In this document: one piece after another, positions 1 to 8,276 of the stretch
How positions within the stretch are numbered: the stretch's first letter is position 1
Layout of the letters: every line of letters begins with the position of its first letter
Assembly (NCBI GenBank): GCA_051878835.1
Contig: JBJEKW010000052.1
Span: forward strand, 1-46,334
Length of the DNA stretch: 46,334 bases
From: Olsenella_K sp051878835
GTDB taxonomy: Bacteria; Actinomycetota; Coriobacteriia; Coriobacteriales; Atopobiaceae
Direction of reading: 5' to 3'
The notes under the pieces: model-generated
Told to the model about the DNA's origin: nothing
The model's input: the letters and a program-made list of their open reading frames with translations, nothing else
The model's database searches: none
Position numbers and translations under genes: made by a program

Positions 1-26
1 ATTTTGTATGGCTATTCCAGAAGGTC

Positions 27-863
27 CTAAGCCTCGGCCGCGGGCAGCACGATCTTCTCGAAGATCTCCTTCAGAACGCCGTCGTCGTTGGTAGATGCCG
101 CCTGGTAGTCGGCTACCTGGTCCAGGCCGTCCTGGGCGTTCGCTACGCAGACGCCCACGCCTGCGGCCTCGACCATGCTGGCGTCGTTGGCGGCGTCGCC
201 CACGGCTATCGTGTCGGCCAGGTCGATGCCCAGGAGCTCGGCCAGCTGGCGCAGGCCGGCGCCCTTGCACACACCCTCGGGGTTGAACTCCAGGTAGCGG
301 CCCGAGCTGAAGGTCGTCGAGATGCCGGACTTGAGCTCTGCCGGCATGTTCTTCTGAATGCGGCGCAGCTCAGTGGTGCCGTCGGGAATGCAGTAGAGCA
401 TCTTTGCGATGGGGACGTCCGCCAGGAAGTCGAGGGAGGGCTCGTCGGTCAGCTCGTAGTCCATGTGGCCCTCGAGGTAGTCGACCTCCTCCGACTGCAG
501 CCTCCATGCCCAGACCTTGCCGGACACCTCGTAGAGGTGCAGGCCCACGCTGCCCAGACCCATGCCATAATCGAAGAGCGCCTGGGCCTTCTGGTGCGAC
601 AGCGTGTGGTAGGTCAGAGGCTTGGGGTCGCCGATGCGGTTCAGGCAGCCGCCGTTGTAGCTAATGAGGTAAGAGCCCTCCAAAAGCTCGGGCGGCACGG
701 CGGCGATGGAGCTCATGACCGAGCCGTAGGCGCGGCCGCTCGCCGGGACAAAGAGGCAGCCCAACTGGCGCATCTGGCGAATCGCCTCGATGTTGGCCTG
801 GGGCACCTCGTGGTCGGAGTTGAGGAACGTCTCGTCCATGTCGCTTGCCACGAGCTTGTACAT
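27..863 (-). CDS. Cof-type HAD-superfamily phosphatase
   Basis: 278-residue cytosolic HAD hydrolase of the Cof/YidA group, which dephosphorylates small phosphorylated metabolites; the substrate cannot be read from the sequence. The catalytic motif I is near the N-terminus (ASDMDETFLNS: nucleophile Asp and acid/base Asp), and the C-terminal motif IV is AVGDAANDASM, which binds Mg2+. The long cap domain between them is typical of the C2 class. An upstream in-frame start exists, but ATG at 863 is preceded by AGAAAGG at good spacing and begins directly with the family fold, so I chose it. It lies 32 bp downstream of a small gene on the same strand, probably in one transcript. Confident in family, not in substrate. 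Confidence 0.9.
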   Translation of the reverse strand: MYKLVASDMDETFLNSDHEVPQANIEAIRQMRQLGCLFVPASGRAYGSVMSSIAAVPPELLEGSYLISYNGGCLNRIGDPKPLTYHTLSHQKAQALFDYGMGLGSVGLHLYEVSGKVWAWRLQSEEVDYLEGHMDYELTDEPSLDFLADVPIAKMLYCIPDGTTELRRIQKNMPAELKSGISTTFSSGRYLEFNPEGVCKGAGLRQLAELLGIDLADTIAVGDAANDASMVEAAGVGVCVANAQDGLDQVADYQAASTNDDGVLKEIFEKIVLPAAEA

Positions 864-895
864 CAGTCGCACCTTTCTTCTGTGTCTGCTTCGAG

Positions 896-1093
896 CTACT
901 CGAACTTCTTGCCCGGGTTCTCCTCGCGGATGAAGCGCAGGGCCTCGTCCCACTGCTCGCGCAGTATCTTGTCGCGCACCTTCGCGCGGCGCTTCTGTGC
1001 CCAGGCATACACGCTCTCGGGCTTCTCACCCGCGTCAAGCCGGTCGACAACCAGGAAGTAGGGGTCTTCGTCGTCGTAGAAGTCTTTGGACAT
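896..1093 (-). CDS. small acidic hypothetical protein
   Basis: 65-residue protein I do not recognise. It is highly charged: the N-terminus is acidic (DFYDDEDPYF), followed by a basic helix-like stretch (WAQKRRAKVRDKILREQWDEALRFIREENP). There is no signal peptide, membrane segment or Cys motif. The start at 1093 was preferred over the longer 77-residue form because AGGTG lies just upstream and the protein then opens MSKDFYDDED. It precedes the HAD phosphatase by 32 bp on the same strand and is probably co-transcribed with it. It may be a small soluble protein conserved near HAD phosphatases in this lineage, but that is a guess. Confidence 0.6.
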   Translation of the reverse strand: MSKDFYDDEDPYFLVVDRLDAGEKPESVYAWAQKRRAKVRDKILREQWDEALRFIREENPGKKFE

Positions 1094-1468
1094 GGGGCAC
1101 CTCGCCGTCTCGCTAGATTCAGTACGCAAGCCATGCGTTTACTATAGCAATGTGCCAGAGGTGCTTTGGGCTGGTGGGTCGCTCGTGGGGCATCGCCGGT
1201 GAGGGTGGTCTGCCGTCAGCCTCGAAGGTGGCCGTCTTCATCGGCCAGAGCCTCCACGGCTTGGAGCAGTACTTCTGCGGACGCTCGCTGTAGCACGGGC
1301 GACACGCCTGGGTGCCGCTCGACGGTGCGGACCTCCCGCGGACGTCCCTGCACTACAATGGCGGGGCAAACTCACCTGTGATGGCTCGCTGCCCCTGTGC
1401 TGGGAATGGCGAGACCACACAAAGCCCGAGGTCCCCGGTGGCACGGGTCGCATGTCCGTAAGGAAAAC
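1094..1468. other. intergenic region between divergent genes
   Basis: About 375 bp between the divergently read small hypothetical gene and the DUF3343 gene. Short open frames exist on both strands, but they are Arg/Pro/Ser-rich with no family resemblance and no ribosome site, so I read the stretch as non-coding. TACAAT at 1353-1358 could serve as a -10 box for the rightward DUF3343/desulfurase pair, but no convincing -35 box lies 17 bp upstream. No RNA gene or repeat was recognised. Confidence 0.5.
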
Positions 1469-1708
1469 ATGGCACTGATAAAGAAGCCCGCCCTGGTCAT
1501 ATCATTCTCGACGACGACGTCCGCCCTTGCTGCGGAGAGCTTCTTCCACGAGCACGGCTACCCGGGGCGCATCATTCCGCTGCCGCGCGAGATATCGGCC
1601 GGCTGCGGCCTGTCCTGGAAGGCCGAGCCCGAAGATGAGGAGCGCCTGTGCGACGCCCTGCGCCATGCGGGTATCGAGTACGATCAGACCAGGATCGTGA
1701 CCATATAG
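1469..1708 (+). CDS. DUF3343 domain protein (putative Se/S carrier-like)
   Basis: 79-residue cytosolic protein of the DUF3343 family, often encoded beside TusA/YedF-like proteins and cysteine desulfurase/selenocysteine lyase-like enzymes and therefore suspected of handling sulfur or selenium. Visible hallmarks are the first beta strand (PALVISFSTTTSALAAESFF), the IIPLPREISAGCGLSWKA segment with the single conserved Cys, and the acidic C-terminal helix. ATG 1469 has AAGGA five bases upstream; an in-frame start at 1397 would add an unrelated basic leader. The next gene, 56 bp downstream on the same strand, is a desulfurase-like PLP enzyme, which fits persulfide or selenide transfer. The function is inferred from context. 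Confidence 0.75.
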   Translation: MALIKKPALVISFSTTTSALAAESFFHEHGYPGRIIPLPREISAGCGLSWKAEPEDEERLCDALRHAGIEYDQTRIVTI

Positions 1709-1764
1709 GAACTGGAGCGCCTGCCGCCGGCGGGCGCTTTCGTAGTGCGCTGGGAGCGTGCGCG

Positions 1765-2913
1765 ATGATCTACCTGGACAATGCCGCAACCACGATGAAG
1801 AAGCCCCCCGAGGTAGTGGAGGCCGTCACGAAGGCGCTGTGCAGCATGGGCAACGCCTCGCGCGGCGCGCACGCGGAGTCGCTCGACGCCTCGCGCACGG
1901 ACTTCGCCTGCCGCCAGAAGCTGTCCCGACTCTTTGGCTGTCCCGACCCCCAGAGGGTCTGCTTTGCGGCCAACTCGACCGAGGCTTTGAACATCGCCTT
2001 GATGGGACTTGCCAATCCGGGAGACCACGTCATCTCGACGGACACCGAGCATAACTCGGTGCTGAGGCCACTCTACCGTCTGGCCGCCGAGCGCGGCGTG
2101 GACGTGGACTTTGTCCCCGCAGACAGGCGCGGCGTCCTCGACTATGGGGCGTTCGAGCGTCTGGCACGGAACAAAACGCGCATCGTCGTCGTGAACCATG
2201 CCTCCAACGTGACGGGCAACCTGAACGACATCGACCGTATCGGCGCCTTCTGCCACGAGCGCGGCTACATCTTCGTCGTCGACGCATCCCAGACGGCGGG
2301 CACGAGGTCCATCGACATGCAGAAGTCCCACATAGACGTCCTGTGCTTCACGGGCCACAAGGGACTCATGGGCCCGCAGGGTACGGGAGGCCTCTGCGTG
2401 GGCGAGGGCATAGAGATTCGCCCCTGGAAGGTGGGCGGGACGGGCGTCCAGTCCTACCTGAGGACGCAGCCGGAGGAGTATCCCACGCGCCTGGAGGCGG
2501 GTACGCTGAACAGCCACGGCATCGCGGGGCTCTCCGCCGCGCTCGACGTGATTGAGCGCGAGACCCCGGAGGTCATCGGTGCCCACGAGCGCGACCTCAT
2601 GCTTCGGTTCTACGACCAGGTCAAGGGCATCGACGGCGTGACGGTGTACGGGGACATCACGTCGGACCCCGTGCCCGACCGTGCGGCGATCGTGTCGCTG
2701 AACGTGCGCGACTACGACTCCGGCGCCGTCTCGGACGAGCTCAGCAGCACATACGGCATCGCTACGCGGCCGGGCGCGCACTGCGCCCCCCGCATCCACG
2801 AGGCGCTGGGGACCAGGGAGCGGGGAGCCGTGCGCTTCAGCTTTGGCTGGTACAACACGGCGGCGGAGGTGGATGCCGCTGTCGCCGCAATCGCAAAGAT
2901 CGCGGAGTCGTAA
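1765..2913 (+). CDS. cysteine desulfurase family protein (class V aminotransferase fold)
   Basis: 382-residue PLP-dependent enzyme of the NifS/SufS/CsdA superfamily, which would mobilise sulfur (or selenium) from cysteine as a protein persulfide. It opens with the family signature MIYLDNAATTMKKPPEV. It carries the His-containing TEHNS segment, the Asp of VVDASQTAG, and the Schiff-base Lys in FTGHKGLMGPQGTGG. The loop TRPGAHCAP near the C-terminus holds the likely persulfide Cys. ATG 1765 is preceded by GGGAG; the longer frame back to 1648 overlaps DUF3343 and has no homology. Pairing with DUF3343 matches a widespread gene pair of unproven role. Selenocysteine lyase activity is an alternative. 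Confidence 0.88.
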   Translation: MIYLDNAATTMKKPPEVVEAVTKALCSMGNASRGAHAESLDASRTDFACRQKLSRLFGCPDPQRVCFAANSTEALNIALMGLANPGDHVISTDTEHNSVLRPLYRLAAERGVDVDFVPADRRGVLDYGAFERLARNKTRIVVVNHASNVTGNLNDIDRIGAFCHERGYIFVVDASQTAGTRSIDMQKSHIDVLCFTGHKGLMGPQGTGGLCVGEGIEIRPWKVGGTGVQSYLRTQPEEYPTRLEAGTLNSHGIAGLSAALDVIERETPEVIGAHERDLMLRFYDQVKGIDGVTVYGDITSDPVPDRAAIVSLNVRDYDSGAVSDELSSTYGIATRPGAHCAPRIHEALGTRERGAVRFSFGWYNTAAEVDAAVAAIAKIAES

Positions 2914-2928
2914 GCACTTGCCATCAGG

Positions 2929-4152
2929 CTATAGCCTGGGCAGCCTCTCCTGCAGGGCGTAGATGGACTTGTCCATGTTGAAGAGGTACGCCACCACGCA
3001 CACGACGAAGAAGTACGGCAGGTAGGCAAAGCCGAACACCTCGGCGCCGATGAAGATGGGCGCCAGAAGCGTATTCGTGGCGCTGCCAAAGACGGCGGCG
3101 TAGCCCAGCGCAGCCGCCAGCTCCACGGGCATGCCCAGCGCGGAGCCCAGCACGACGCCCAGGCTGGCACCGATGGCGAACAGCGGGGTCACCTCTCCGC
3201 CCTGGTAGCCGGCGGACAGCGTCAGGATGGTGAGCGCGAACTTCAGCGCGAAGTCCCAGGGCACGATGCCCGAGCCGTTTGAGGCAAAGCTGGCAGAGAT
3301 CAGGTTCGTGCCCAGACCGCAGTAGCGGCCCTGGCCCAGCAGCAGAAACAGCACGCTGAGCCCGATGCCCATGAAGAATATGCGCTTGATGGGGTTCTCC
3401 AGATGGGCGGCGGCGATGCGCTTGCCCCACTGCAGACACCAGGCAAACAGGCCGCCGATGATGCCGAAGGCGATGCCCAAAAGCAGCAGCTGGCCCAGCA
3501 CCGGCAGGTCGAACGTCACGGGGGCGGTGAGCGCCACCTCGAACTTCGCTAGGCCCAGCGCCTTGGACGTGGCGCTTGCCGCTATGGATGCCGTCAGCGC
3601 GGGGAACAGCGCGTGGTACTCCAGGCGTCCTGCCACCAGCACCTCAAGGGCAAACAGCGTCGCCGCCAGGGGAGTGCCAAAGAGCCCCGCAAAGCCGGTT
3701 GCCATGCCTACCAGCAGAAACGTGTTGCCGGGGTTGCAGAAGGGGAGCTTCTGCCCGATCCAGTGCGACAGCGTGGCGCCAATCTGCACGGCGACGCCCT
3801 CGCGTCCTGCCGAGCCGCCAAACAGGTGCGTGATCCACGTACCGCCCATGATCAGCGGAATCAGCCGCAGGGGAATCACGTACTCATGGCCCAGGCCCAC
3901 GTCGAACACCAGGCTCATGCCACGGCCCGTGTTCTTTCCAAAGCGAAGGTACGCCCACGCTATGAGCGCGCCGGCCGCCGCCAGGAACGGAACCAGGAAG
4001 AACACGTGCGCGTCCCTGAAGTCGCTTATTGCCAGCAGCACGCGCCCGAACACCGCGTCGATCGCTCCAACCGCCACGCCTATGGGTATGCCCACCAGGC
4101 CCAGCAGAATGACGCCCTTGTAGGCGTGCCAGGTTCGTTTGATTCTGTCCAT
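2929..4152 (-). CDS. CLC-type fluoride/proton antiporter
   Basis: 407-residue polytopic membrane protein of the CLC superfamily with about ten hydrophobic segments. It carries GGSAGREGVAVQIGA, the GREGxxVQ motif whose Glu gates proton-coupled exchange, and YQGGEVTPLFAIGASLG, the second half-site motif. The canonical Cl- filter GSGIP is not seen; the corresponding region reads HEYVIPLRLIPL, as I recall for the fluoride-specific CLC-F clade. It would expel F- from the cytoplasm in exchange for H+. ATG 4152 follows AGGAG at about six bases. The gene sits directly behind a fluoride riboswitch and terminator, which strongly supports F- over Cl-. It converges with the desulfurase gene, 15 bp between stops. 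Confidence 0.9.
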   Translation of the reverse strand: MDRIKRTWHAYKGVILLGLVGIPIGVAVGAIDAVFGRVLLAISDFRDAHVFFLVPFLAAAGALIAWAYLRFGKNTGRGMSLVFDVGLGHEYVIPLRLIPLIMGGTWITHLFGGSAGREGVAVQIGATLSHWIGQKLPFCNPGNTFLLVGMATGFAGLFGTPLAATLFALEVLVAGRLEYHALFPALTASIAASATSKALGLAKFEVALTAPVTFDLPVLGQLLLLGIAFGIIGGLFAWCLQWGKRIAAAHLENPIKRIFFMGIGLSVLFLLLGQGRYCGLGTNLISASFASNGSGIVPWDFALKFALTILTLSAGYQGGEVTPLFAIGASLGVVLGSALGMPVELAAALGYAAVFGSATNTLLAPIFIGAEVFGFAYLPYFFVVCVVAYLFNMDKSIYALQERLPRL

Positions 4153-4173
4153 CGATTCTCCTGCCCTTCTTAC

Positions 4174-4215
4174 AAAAAACTGCCACCCACCGGGAGCGGT
4201 CCCAGTGGGTGGCAG
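4174..4215 (-). terminator. intrinsic terminator of the fluoride riboswitch expression platform
   Basis: A perfect 11-bp stem (4180-4190 with 4205-4215) with a loop holding a further GGGA/TCCC pairing, followed on the minus strand by TTTTTT (4179-4174). It lies between the aptamer and the start codon of the CLC antiporter. The upstream arm overlaps the 3' end of the aptamer (CTTCTGCC), so folding of the fluoride-bound aptamer and of the terminator are mutually exclusive. This is the standard fluoride ON-switch arrangement. Confidence 0.93.
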
Positions 4216-4293
4216 AAGTCATCAGACGCAAGGCCCATTTCTCCAGGCCTGCGACAATTCCGGATTTGCATCCTGCGGAGAACTTCATTCCGC
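4211..4293 (-). promoter_or_regulatory. fluoride (crcB) riboswitch aptamer
   Basis: Leader of the CLC antiporter read on the minus strand. The 5' half forms a hairpin GCGGA/TCCGC with loop ATGAAGTTC (4293 to about 4275), and the 3' end is CTGATGACTTC (4225-4215). Loop residues GAAGT are exactly complementary to ACTTC in the 3' segment, which is the signature pseudoknot of the fluoride riboswitch; the CTGATG element is also consensus. A G/C-rich second hairpin (AGGCC...GGGCCT) sits between them. The downstream terminator shares bases with the 3' end. Fluoride binding would favour transcription of the exporter. Confidence 0.92.
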
Positions 4294-4300
4294 GGCTGCG

Positions 4301-4329
4301 ATGCTACGCGAGCAAGCGAACGATGTCAA
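4301..4329 (-). promoter_or_regulatory. sigma-70-type promoter of the fluoride riboswitch/CLC transcript
   Basis: On the minus strand a consensus TTGACA (4329-4324), a 17-bp spacer and TAGCAT (4306-4301). The expected start falls about seven bases downstream, just at the 5' edge of the aptamer hairpin. Confidence 0.85.
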
Positions 4330-4482
4330 ATGCAGCTTTCTTCTGTTTGGAACTTGAAAGCGCGGAGCCAATTTCGTTACGGATTCTACCTGGGGTTTGG
4401 TCGAACCTACAGTGATTTTGGCAGTGTATGCATGTGGGTGTGCGTGTGGCGGGCATGACCACCCCGGGCGAAGGAGTGGAAC

Positions 4483-5190
4483 ATGAGACCGGACTACCTG
4501 GAGTGCGAACGACGATGGACCTTCTGGCTGCTGATATTCGTGGCCGGGTGGTACGGCGCGTACACCTTTGCCCTGCGCGGCGGCGTGTTCTGCAACGCCC
4601 AGACGGCAAACGTGGTGCTTCTGGCCATGGCGCTCGGCAGGCAGAAGTGGCTTTCGGCGGCGTACCTGCTGCTGCCCATCAGCGCATACCTTTTTGGCTC
4701 GTTCCTCTCGGAATGGATGGGGAAGGGCGTAAAGAAGCTGCACTTCCTGCGTTGGGACACGCTTTTGGTGGCGCTCGAGATGTGCATGGTGGTGTTTCTG
4801 GCGCTGATGCCCGCCGACTGGCCGGACCAGATCTGTCAGGTCACGCTGAACTTCGTGTGCGCCATGCAGTTCAACACCTACCGCCAGATGGAGGGCCTGC
4901 CCGCTGCCACGACCTTCGTCACGAACCATATCCGCCAGATTGGTGCCACCCTGGCCATGCTGACGCGCCATCCCGAGAGCCACCACCTCCGGCGCAAGCT
5001 GAAGGCGCACGTCTCGCTGTTCCTGTGCTTCACCGCCGGGGCGGTCGTCTCGACCGTGATGTGCGGCTACTTCTCGTACGTGTCGCTGCTGGGCGCGCTG
5101 ATTCCGCTGGCTGCCGTGCTGATCCGTCTGGCGTGGGCCGACCTTCTGGTGGAGCACCGCCACTTCGACGCCGTGCCGCGCGGGCATTAG
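4483..5190 (+). CDS. DUF1275 (YoaK-type) membrane protein
   Basis: 235-residue integral membrane protein with about six hydrophobic helices and the DUF1275 features GGVFCNAQTANVVLLAMALG near residues 33-52 and AMQFNTYRQMEGLPAATTFVTNHIR in the middle. The family is widespread and uncharacterised, annotated as putative permeases. ATG 4483 follows GAAGGAG. The gene is divergent from the fluoride exporter, with 153 bp between the exporter promoter and its start, and converges on the GNAT gene across a strong hairpin terminator. No function beyond membrane location can be assigned. Confidence 0.85.
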   Translation: MRPDYLECERRWTFWLLIFVAGWYGAYTFALRGGVFCNAQTANVVLLAMALGRQKWLSAAYLLLPISAYLFGSFLSEWMGKGVKKLHFLRWDTLLVALEMCMVVFLALMPADWPDQICQVTLNFVCAMQFNTYRQMEGLPAATTFVTNHIRQIGATLAMLTRHPESHHLRRKLKAHVSLFLCFTAGAVVSTVMCGYFSYVSLLGALIPLAAVLIRLAWADLLVEHRHFDAVPRGH

Positions 5191-5254
5191 GGCTGGTGTA
5201 TTGCATGGGGTTCGATATGTCTGGCTACTAAATAACAGTTCGCTGCAATTCAAG

Positions 5255-5292
5255 AAGGGCGGGCCGGCTGGGAAACCAACCGACCCGCCCTT
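5255..5292. terminator. bidirectional terminator hairpin
   Basis: Stem AAGGGCGGG (5255-5263) with CCCGCCCTT (5284-5292) plus an inner CCG/CGG pairing. It stands between the convergent DUF1275 and GNAT genes, so it can end both transcripts. Confidence 0.8.
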
Positions 5293-5329
5293 TGCTAGTG
5301 CAGGGAAGCAGCTTGCGTACGACCCTCTA

Positions 5330-5761
5330 TTAAAGGGCCTTGTCGAAACGATAGTGGGTCTTCGTGAAGCCATAGGACTCGTAGAACTTGTGGCTCTCGT
5401 CGTGGCCCAGCCTGCTGTTGAGCGTCATGCTCTCGCATCCCGCATCGCAAGCCACCTCGACGGCCCACTCCAGCAGCTTGAAACGAATGTCGCCGTTGCG
5501 ATACCCCTCCGCAACGGTAAGCTCGCTGACCTCGGCAACGCGGGCCCCGTCGTGGAGCTGCCAGGTGCAGTTGACGCCGACGAAGCCCACGACCTTGCCG
5601 TCATCGGTCTGGTACACGCCTAGCTTGTGGCGCTCCTCGTTCAGCTGGTCCACGAAGGTGTGGGCAAACAAGCCCTTGTTTAGCTGTCGCCCGTCCATGA
5701 TGGTGGCGCTAATGAGGTCGTAGATGGCGGTGAGGTCGGACGATGTTGCATAACGTACCAT
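5330..5761 (-). CDS. GNAT family N-acetyltransferase
   Basis: 143-residue GNAT acyltransferase; it would transfer an acetyl group from acetyl-CoA to an unknown amine. The N-terminus MVRYATSSDLTAIYDLI is typical. The core strand is VAEVSELTVAEGYRNGDIRFKLLEWAVEVA, where the usual pyrophosphate loop Q/RxxGxG/A is modified to YRNGDI. The C-terminal MTLNSRLGHDESHKFYESYGFTKTHYRFDK contains the CoA-contacting Tyr and the fold-closing GF strand. The start at 5761 has AAGGT upstream; the longer frame adds a Ser/Pro-rich leader without homology. It is downstream of garD on the same strand, 46 bp apart, and may be a passenger in that operon. Confidence 0.85.
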   Translation of the reverse strand: MVRYATSSDLTAIYDLISATIMDGRQLNKGLFAHTFVDQLNEERHKLGVYQTDDGKVVGFVGVNCTWQLHDGARVAEVSELTVAEGYRNGDIRFKLLEWAVEVACDAGCESMTLNSRLGHDESHKFYESYGFTKTHYRFDKAL

Positions 5762-5807
5762 GGTTACCTTCTTCTGTCCGTCTGGTGGCTGGATGGTGGA
5801 TGTCGGG

Positions 5808-7331
5808 TTACGTGATGGGTGCCGGGTTAAAGATGCACAGGTCGTTTGCGAGGCCGTGCGCTTCGGCAAGGGACTGCTTTCGGCCACTGACCACGTCTAT
5901 CAGCAGCTGGAACAGCTCGGTGCCCACGTCCTGTATACTACGCTTGCCGCTGGAGATGGGGCCGGCGTCGATGTCGATGAGGTCGGGCCACATCTGCTTT
6001 ACCTCGCTGCGCGAGCAGATCTTCAGGATGGGGATCTCGGCCAGTCCGTACGGGGTGCCGCGGCCCGTGGTGAACAGCTGGGCGCCGATGCCGCTGGCGA
6101 GCTGGCATGGTCCGCAGACCATGTCGCTGGCGGGAGTGGCTGCATAGATGAGTCCGTGTCTGGTCGGCCGCTCGCCCGGGGACAGGACCTCAACCACGGG
6201 CGAGGAGCCCGACTTTGCGATGGAGCCCATGGCCTTCTCCACGATGTTCGAGAGACCGCCCTTCTTGTTTCCGGGGGAGGGGTTGGCGCTGCGGTCCGCG
6301 CCGCCGCGTGCGAGGTAGTTGTCGTACCAGCGCATCTCGTTGGCGAGCTTCTTCTCGGTCGCCTCGTCCTTGCAGCGGTGCGCTATCAGGTAGACGCCGT
6401 CGCGCACCTCGGTTACCTCGGAGAACATGGCGGTGCCGCCGCCGGCAACCAGCAGGTCCACGCAGTAGCCGATGGCGGGGTTCGACGCTACGCCGGAGAA
6501 GGCGTCGGAGCCTCCGCACTGCACGCCCAGCAGGAGGTCGGACAGGGGAAGCGTCTCGCGATGCCTCTGGTTCAGACGGGCCAGCTTGCGCTCGGCCATG
6601 GCGCAAATGCGGTTGACCTGGTCCTCGAAGCCGTGGCACTCCTGGAGGACGATGACGTTGTCGGGGTTGTTGTCCTCGGGACGGTCAGCGCAGAACATCT
6701 GGGGCGTGAACTTCTCGCACCCCAGGCTCACGAGCATGAACTCGCCGCCGAAGTTCGGATGGCGGGCTATGTTGCGCAGAATGCGCTGGGGGATGTAGGC
6801 GTCCGTCGCGTTGATGGCGACGCCGCAACCGTATGCATGGTTGATGGGCACAACGCCGTCCACGTTGGGGTACTTGGGTAGTATCTCCCTGCGAATCTTT
6901 TCGATTGCCACGTTCAGCACGCCGGTGACGCACTGTACGGTGGTCTGAATGCCCAGATAGTTGCGCGTTCCCGCATAGAAGCCATCAGGGCTCCGGTACC
7001 CCTCCCAGGTGGTGACGGGTGGTGTCGGCGGGTTCCAGCTAACGTTGGTGCCCCACTGCATCTGGTCCAGCGGAGGAGGAACGGGCAGCTTCAACGAGTT
7101 CTCGTTGATCCAGGTACCTGCGGGGGAGTCCTCGAACACGGTGCCCAGCACGACGCCGTAGCGAATGACCTCGCCGCCCTTTGGGATGTCCACGAGCGTC
7201 ACCTTGTGGGCCTGGGGTATGGGCTCGCGTGTGAAGACGCCGGGCGCCACCTCCTCGCCAGCAGCAAGGTCGCGAATGGCGATGGCGACGTTGTCGCGTT
7301 CGTTGACCTTTACGACCAGCTTGTTGTTCAT
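5808..7331 (-). CDS. garD: galactarate dehydratase
   Basis: 507-residue member of the UxaA/GarD family that dehydrates meso-galactarate to 5-dehydro-4-deoxy-D-glucarate (EC 4.2.1.42). The N-terminal SAF-like domain occupies about residues 1-90, followed by the linker and large catalytic domain. Segments that match E. coli GarD closely as I recall it include NVDGVVPINHAYGCGVAIN, LGVQCGGSDAFSGV, NPSPGNKKGGLSNIVEKAMG and IYAATPASDMVCGPCQLASG. ATG 7331 follows AAGGAGG; the extended frame runs into the upstream gene. It is 10 bp downstream of the MBL-fold gene in one transcript. Context (gudD, aldolase, garK, garR, CdaR) supports galactarate rather than altronate as substrate. Confidence 0.93.
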   Translation of the reverse strand: MNNKLVVKVNERDNVAIAIRDLAAGEEVAPGVFTREPIPQAHKVTLVDIPKGGEVIRYGVVLGTVFEDSPAGTWINENSLKLPVPPPLDQMQWGTNVSWNPPTPPVTTWEGYRSPDGFYAGTRNYLGIQTTVQCVTGVLNVAIEKIRREILPKYPNVDGVVPINHAYGCGVAINATDAYIPQRILRNIARHPNFGGEFMLVSLGCEKFTPQMFCADRPEDNNPDNVIVLQECHGFEDQVNRICAMAERKLARLNQRHRETLPLSDLLLGVQCGGSDAFSGVASNPAIGYCVDLLVAGGGTAMFSEVTEVRDGVYLIAHRCKDEATEKKLANEMRWYDNYLARGGADRSANPSPGNKKGGLSNIVEKAMGSIAKSGSSPVVEVLSPGERPTRHGLIYAATPASDMVCGPCQLASGIGAQLFTTGRGTPYGLAEIPILKICSRSEVKQMWPDLIDIDAGPISSGKRSIQDVGTELFQLLIDVVSGRKQSLAEAHGLANDLCIFNPAPIT

Positions 7332-7341
7332 GCTTCCCTCC

Positions 7342-8196
7342 TTATCGATCGTCGTTGCCGAAGAAACTTTTTGGGTAGTAGGTCTGCACGAGCTCCCTGC
7401 GGCTCTGAACGATGTCCTTCCACGCGTACGGGGCAACCCAGGTGCTGTAGTCGTTCCTGTTGGCAGGGATGTTTGCGAGGACGTTGCCCATGTTCACATG
7501 GCTGGGAAGGGTAATGTCAACATCCATCTGCTCCAGCTCGTCGCAGTCGCGCACGAACTGTCGGACGATGTCCTCGGTGATGTCCCACTTCTGGAGGTTC
7601 TCGGGCTTCATCATTGGCACGCCAAGGCCTCCGTGCATGGCGCAGCGGTAGGTCTTCCCGGTGGCCTCATCGGTGTCGTCAAAGAAGAAAGCTACCGCTC
7701 CAGGGGTATGTCCGGGTGTCAGGCGGACCTGGATGGACATGTCTCCGACCTGTATGGGCTCGTTGAAGTCGTAGAAGTTCGTGACCTCGTACGGGACCAT
7801 GGGAAGCTCGCTGGTGTCATCCTTCCACTTTTGATGAAGGACCTCGTCCTCAGATGACAGCCAGATCTCACAGCCCGAAAGGCCTTGTATATAGGATGCC
7901 CCGTTCACGTGGTCCCAATGCCAGTGCGACAGAAGCACCTTCTGGATGTCCGCGGGGTCGAAACCCAACCTCCAGATGCGGTCCACCAGAAGGTAGGCCG
8001 ACGCTCGATATCCCGTGTCTATCAGCACGAGTCCGGCACCCGTATCAATCAGGTACGCGCAGACATCGTCGTTGCCGCCCACGTTCCAAACGTGCGGAGC
8101 TGCGCGATACGCGTCGATGGCGTGCTTGAAGGGCAGGTCGAGCTCGTCTCCCAGGCGCGGATGGTTCACGGGCGCATAGAAGATCTTCTTCTCCAT
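7342..8196 (-). CDS. MBL-fold metallo-hydrolase
   Basis: 284-residue metallo-beta-lactamase-fold protein. The binuclear metal motif HWHWDH is in LLSHWHWDHVNGASY (about residue 90), with LTPGHTPGAVAFFF and a later LPSHVN supplying further ligands. Such proteins hydrolyse thioesters, lactones or phosphodiesters. Here, immediately upstream of galactarate dehydratase, a sugar-acid lactonase role is plausible: uronate or aldarate lactones form spontaneously and need opening before dehydration. That is inference from position. GGAGGAG lies upstream of ATG 8196. It is divergent from the dicarboxylate transporter and shares its regulatory region. Confidence 0.85.
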   Translation of the reverse strand: MEKKIFYAPVNHPRLGDELDLPFKHAIDAYRAAPHVWNVGGNDDVCAYLIDTGAGLVLIDTGYRASAYLLVDRIWRLGFDPADIQKVLLSHWHWDHVNGASYIQGLSGCEIWLSSEDEVLHQKWKDDTSELPMVPYEVTNFYDFNEPIQVGDMSIQVRLTPGHTPGAVAFFFDDTDEATGKTYRCAMHGGLGVPMMKPENLQKWDITEDIVRQFVRDCDELEQMDVDITLPSHVNMGNVLANIPANRNDYSTWVAPYAWKDIVQSRRELVQTYYPKSFFGNDDR

Positions 8197-8276
8197 GATG
8201 GTCTCCTCCCGAATCGTTGCCTAGCTCCAAGGCTCTTGCGCGAACGTAGTATCCCGCGAGCAAATGAAATCGACAT

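Noticed and set aside
2929..4152. Chloride channel as the function of the CLC protein
   Set aside because: The GSGIP filter is missing and a fluoride riboswitch precedes the gene; fluoride export is the better reading.
5808..7331. Altronate dehydratase (UxaA) as the product
   Set aside because: Sequence segments follow GarD, and every neighbouring gene belongs to aldarate rather than hexuronate breakdown.
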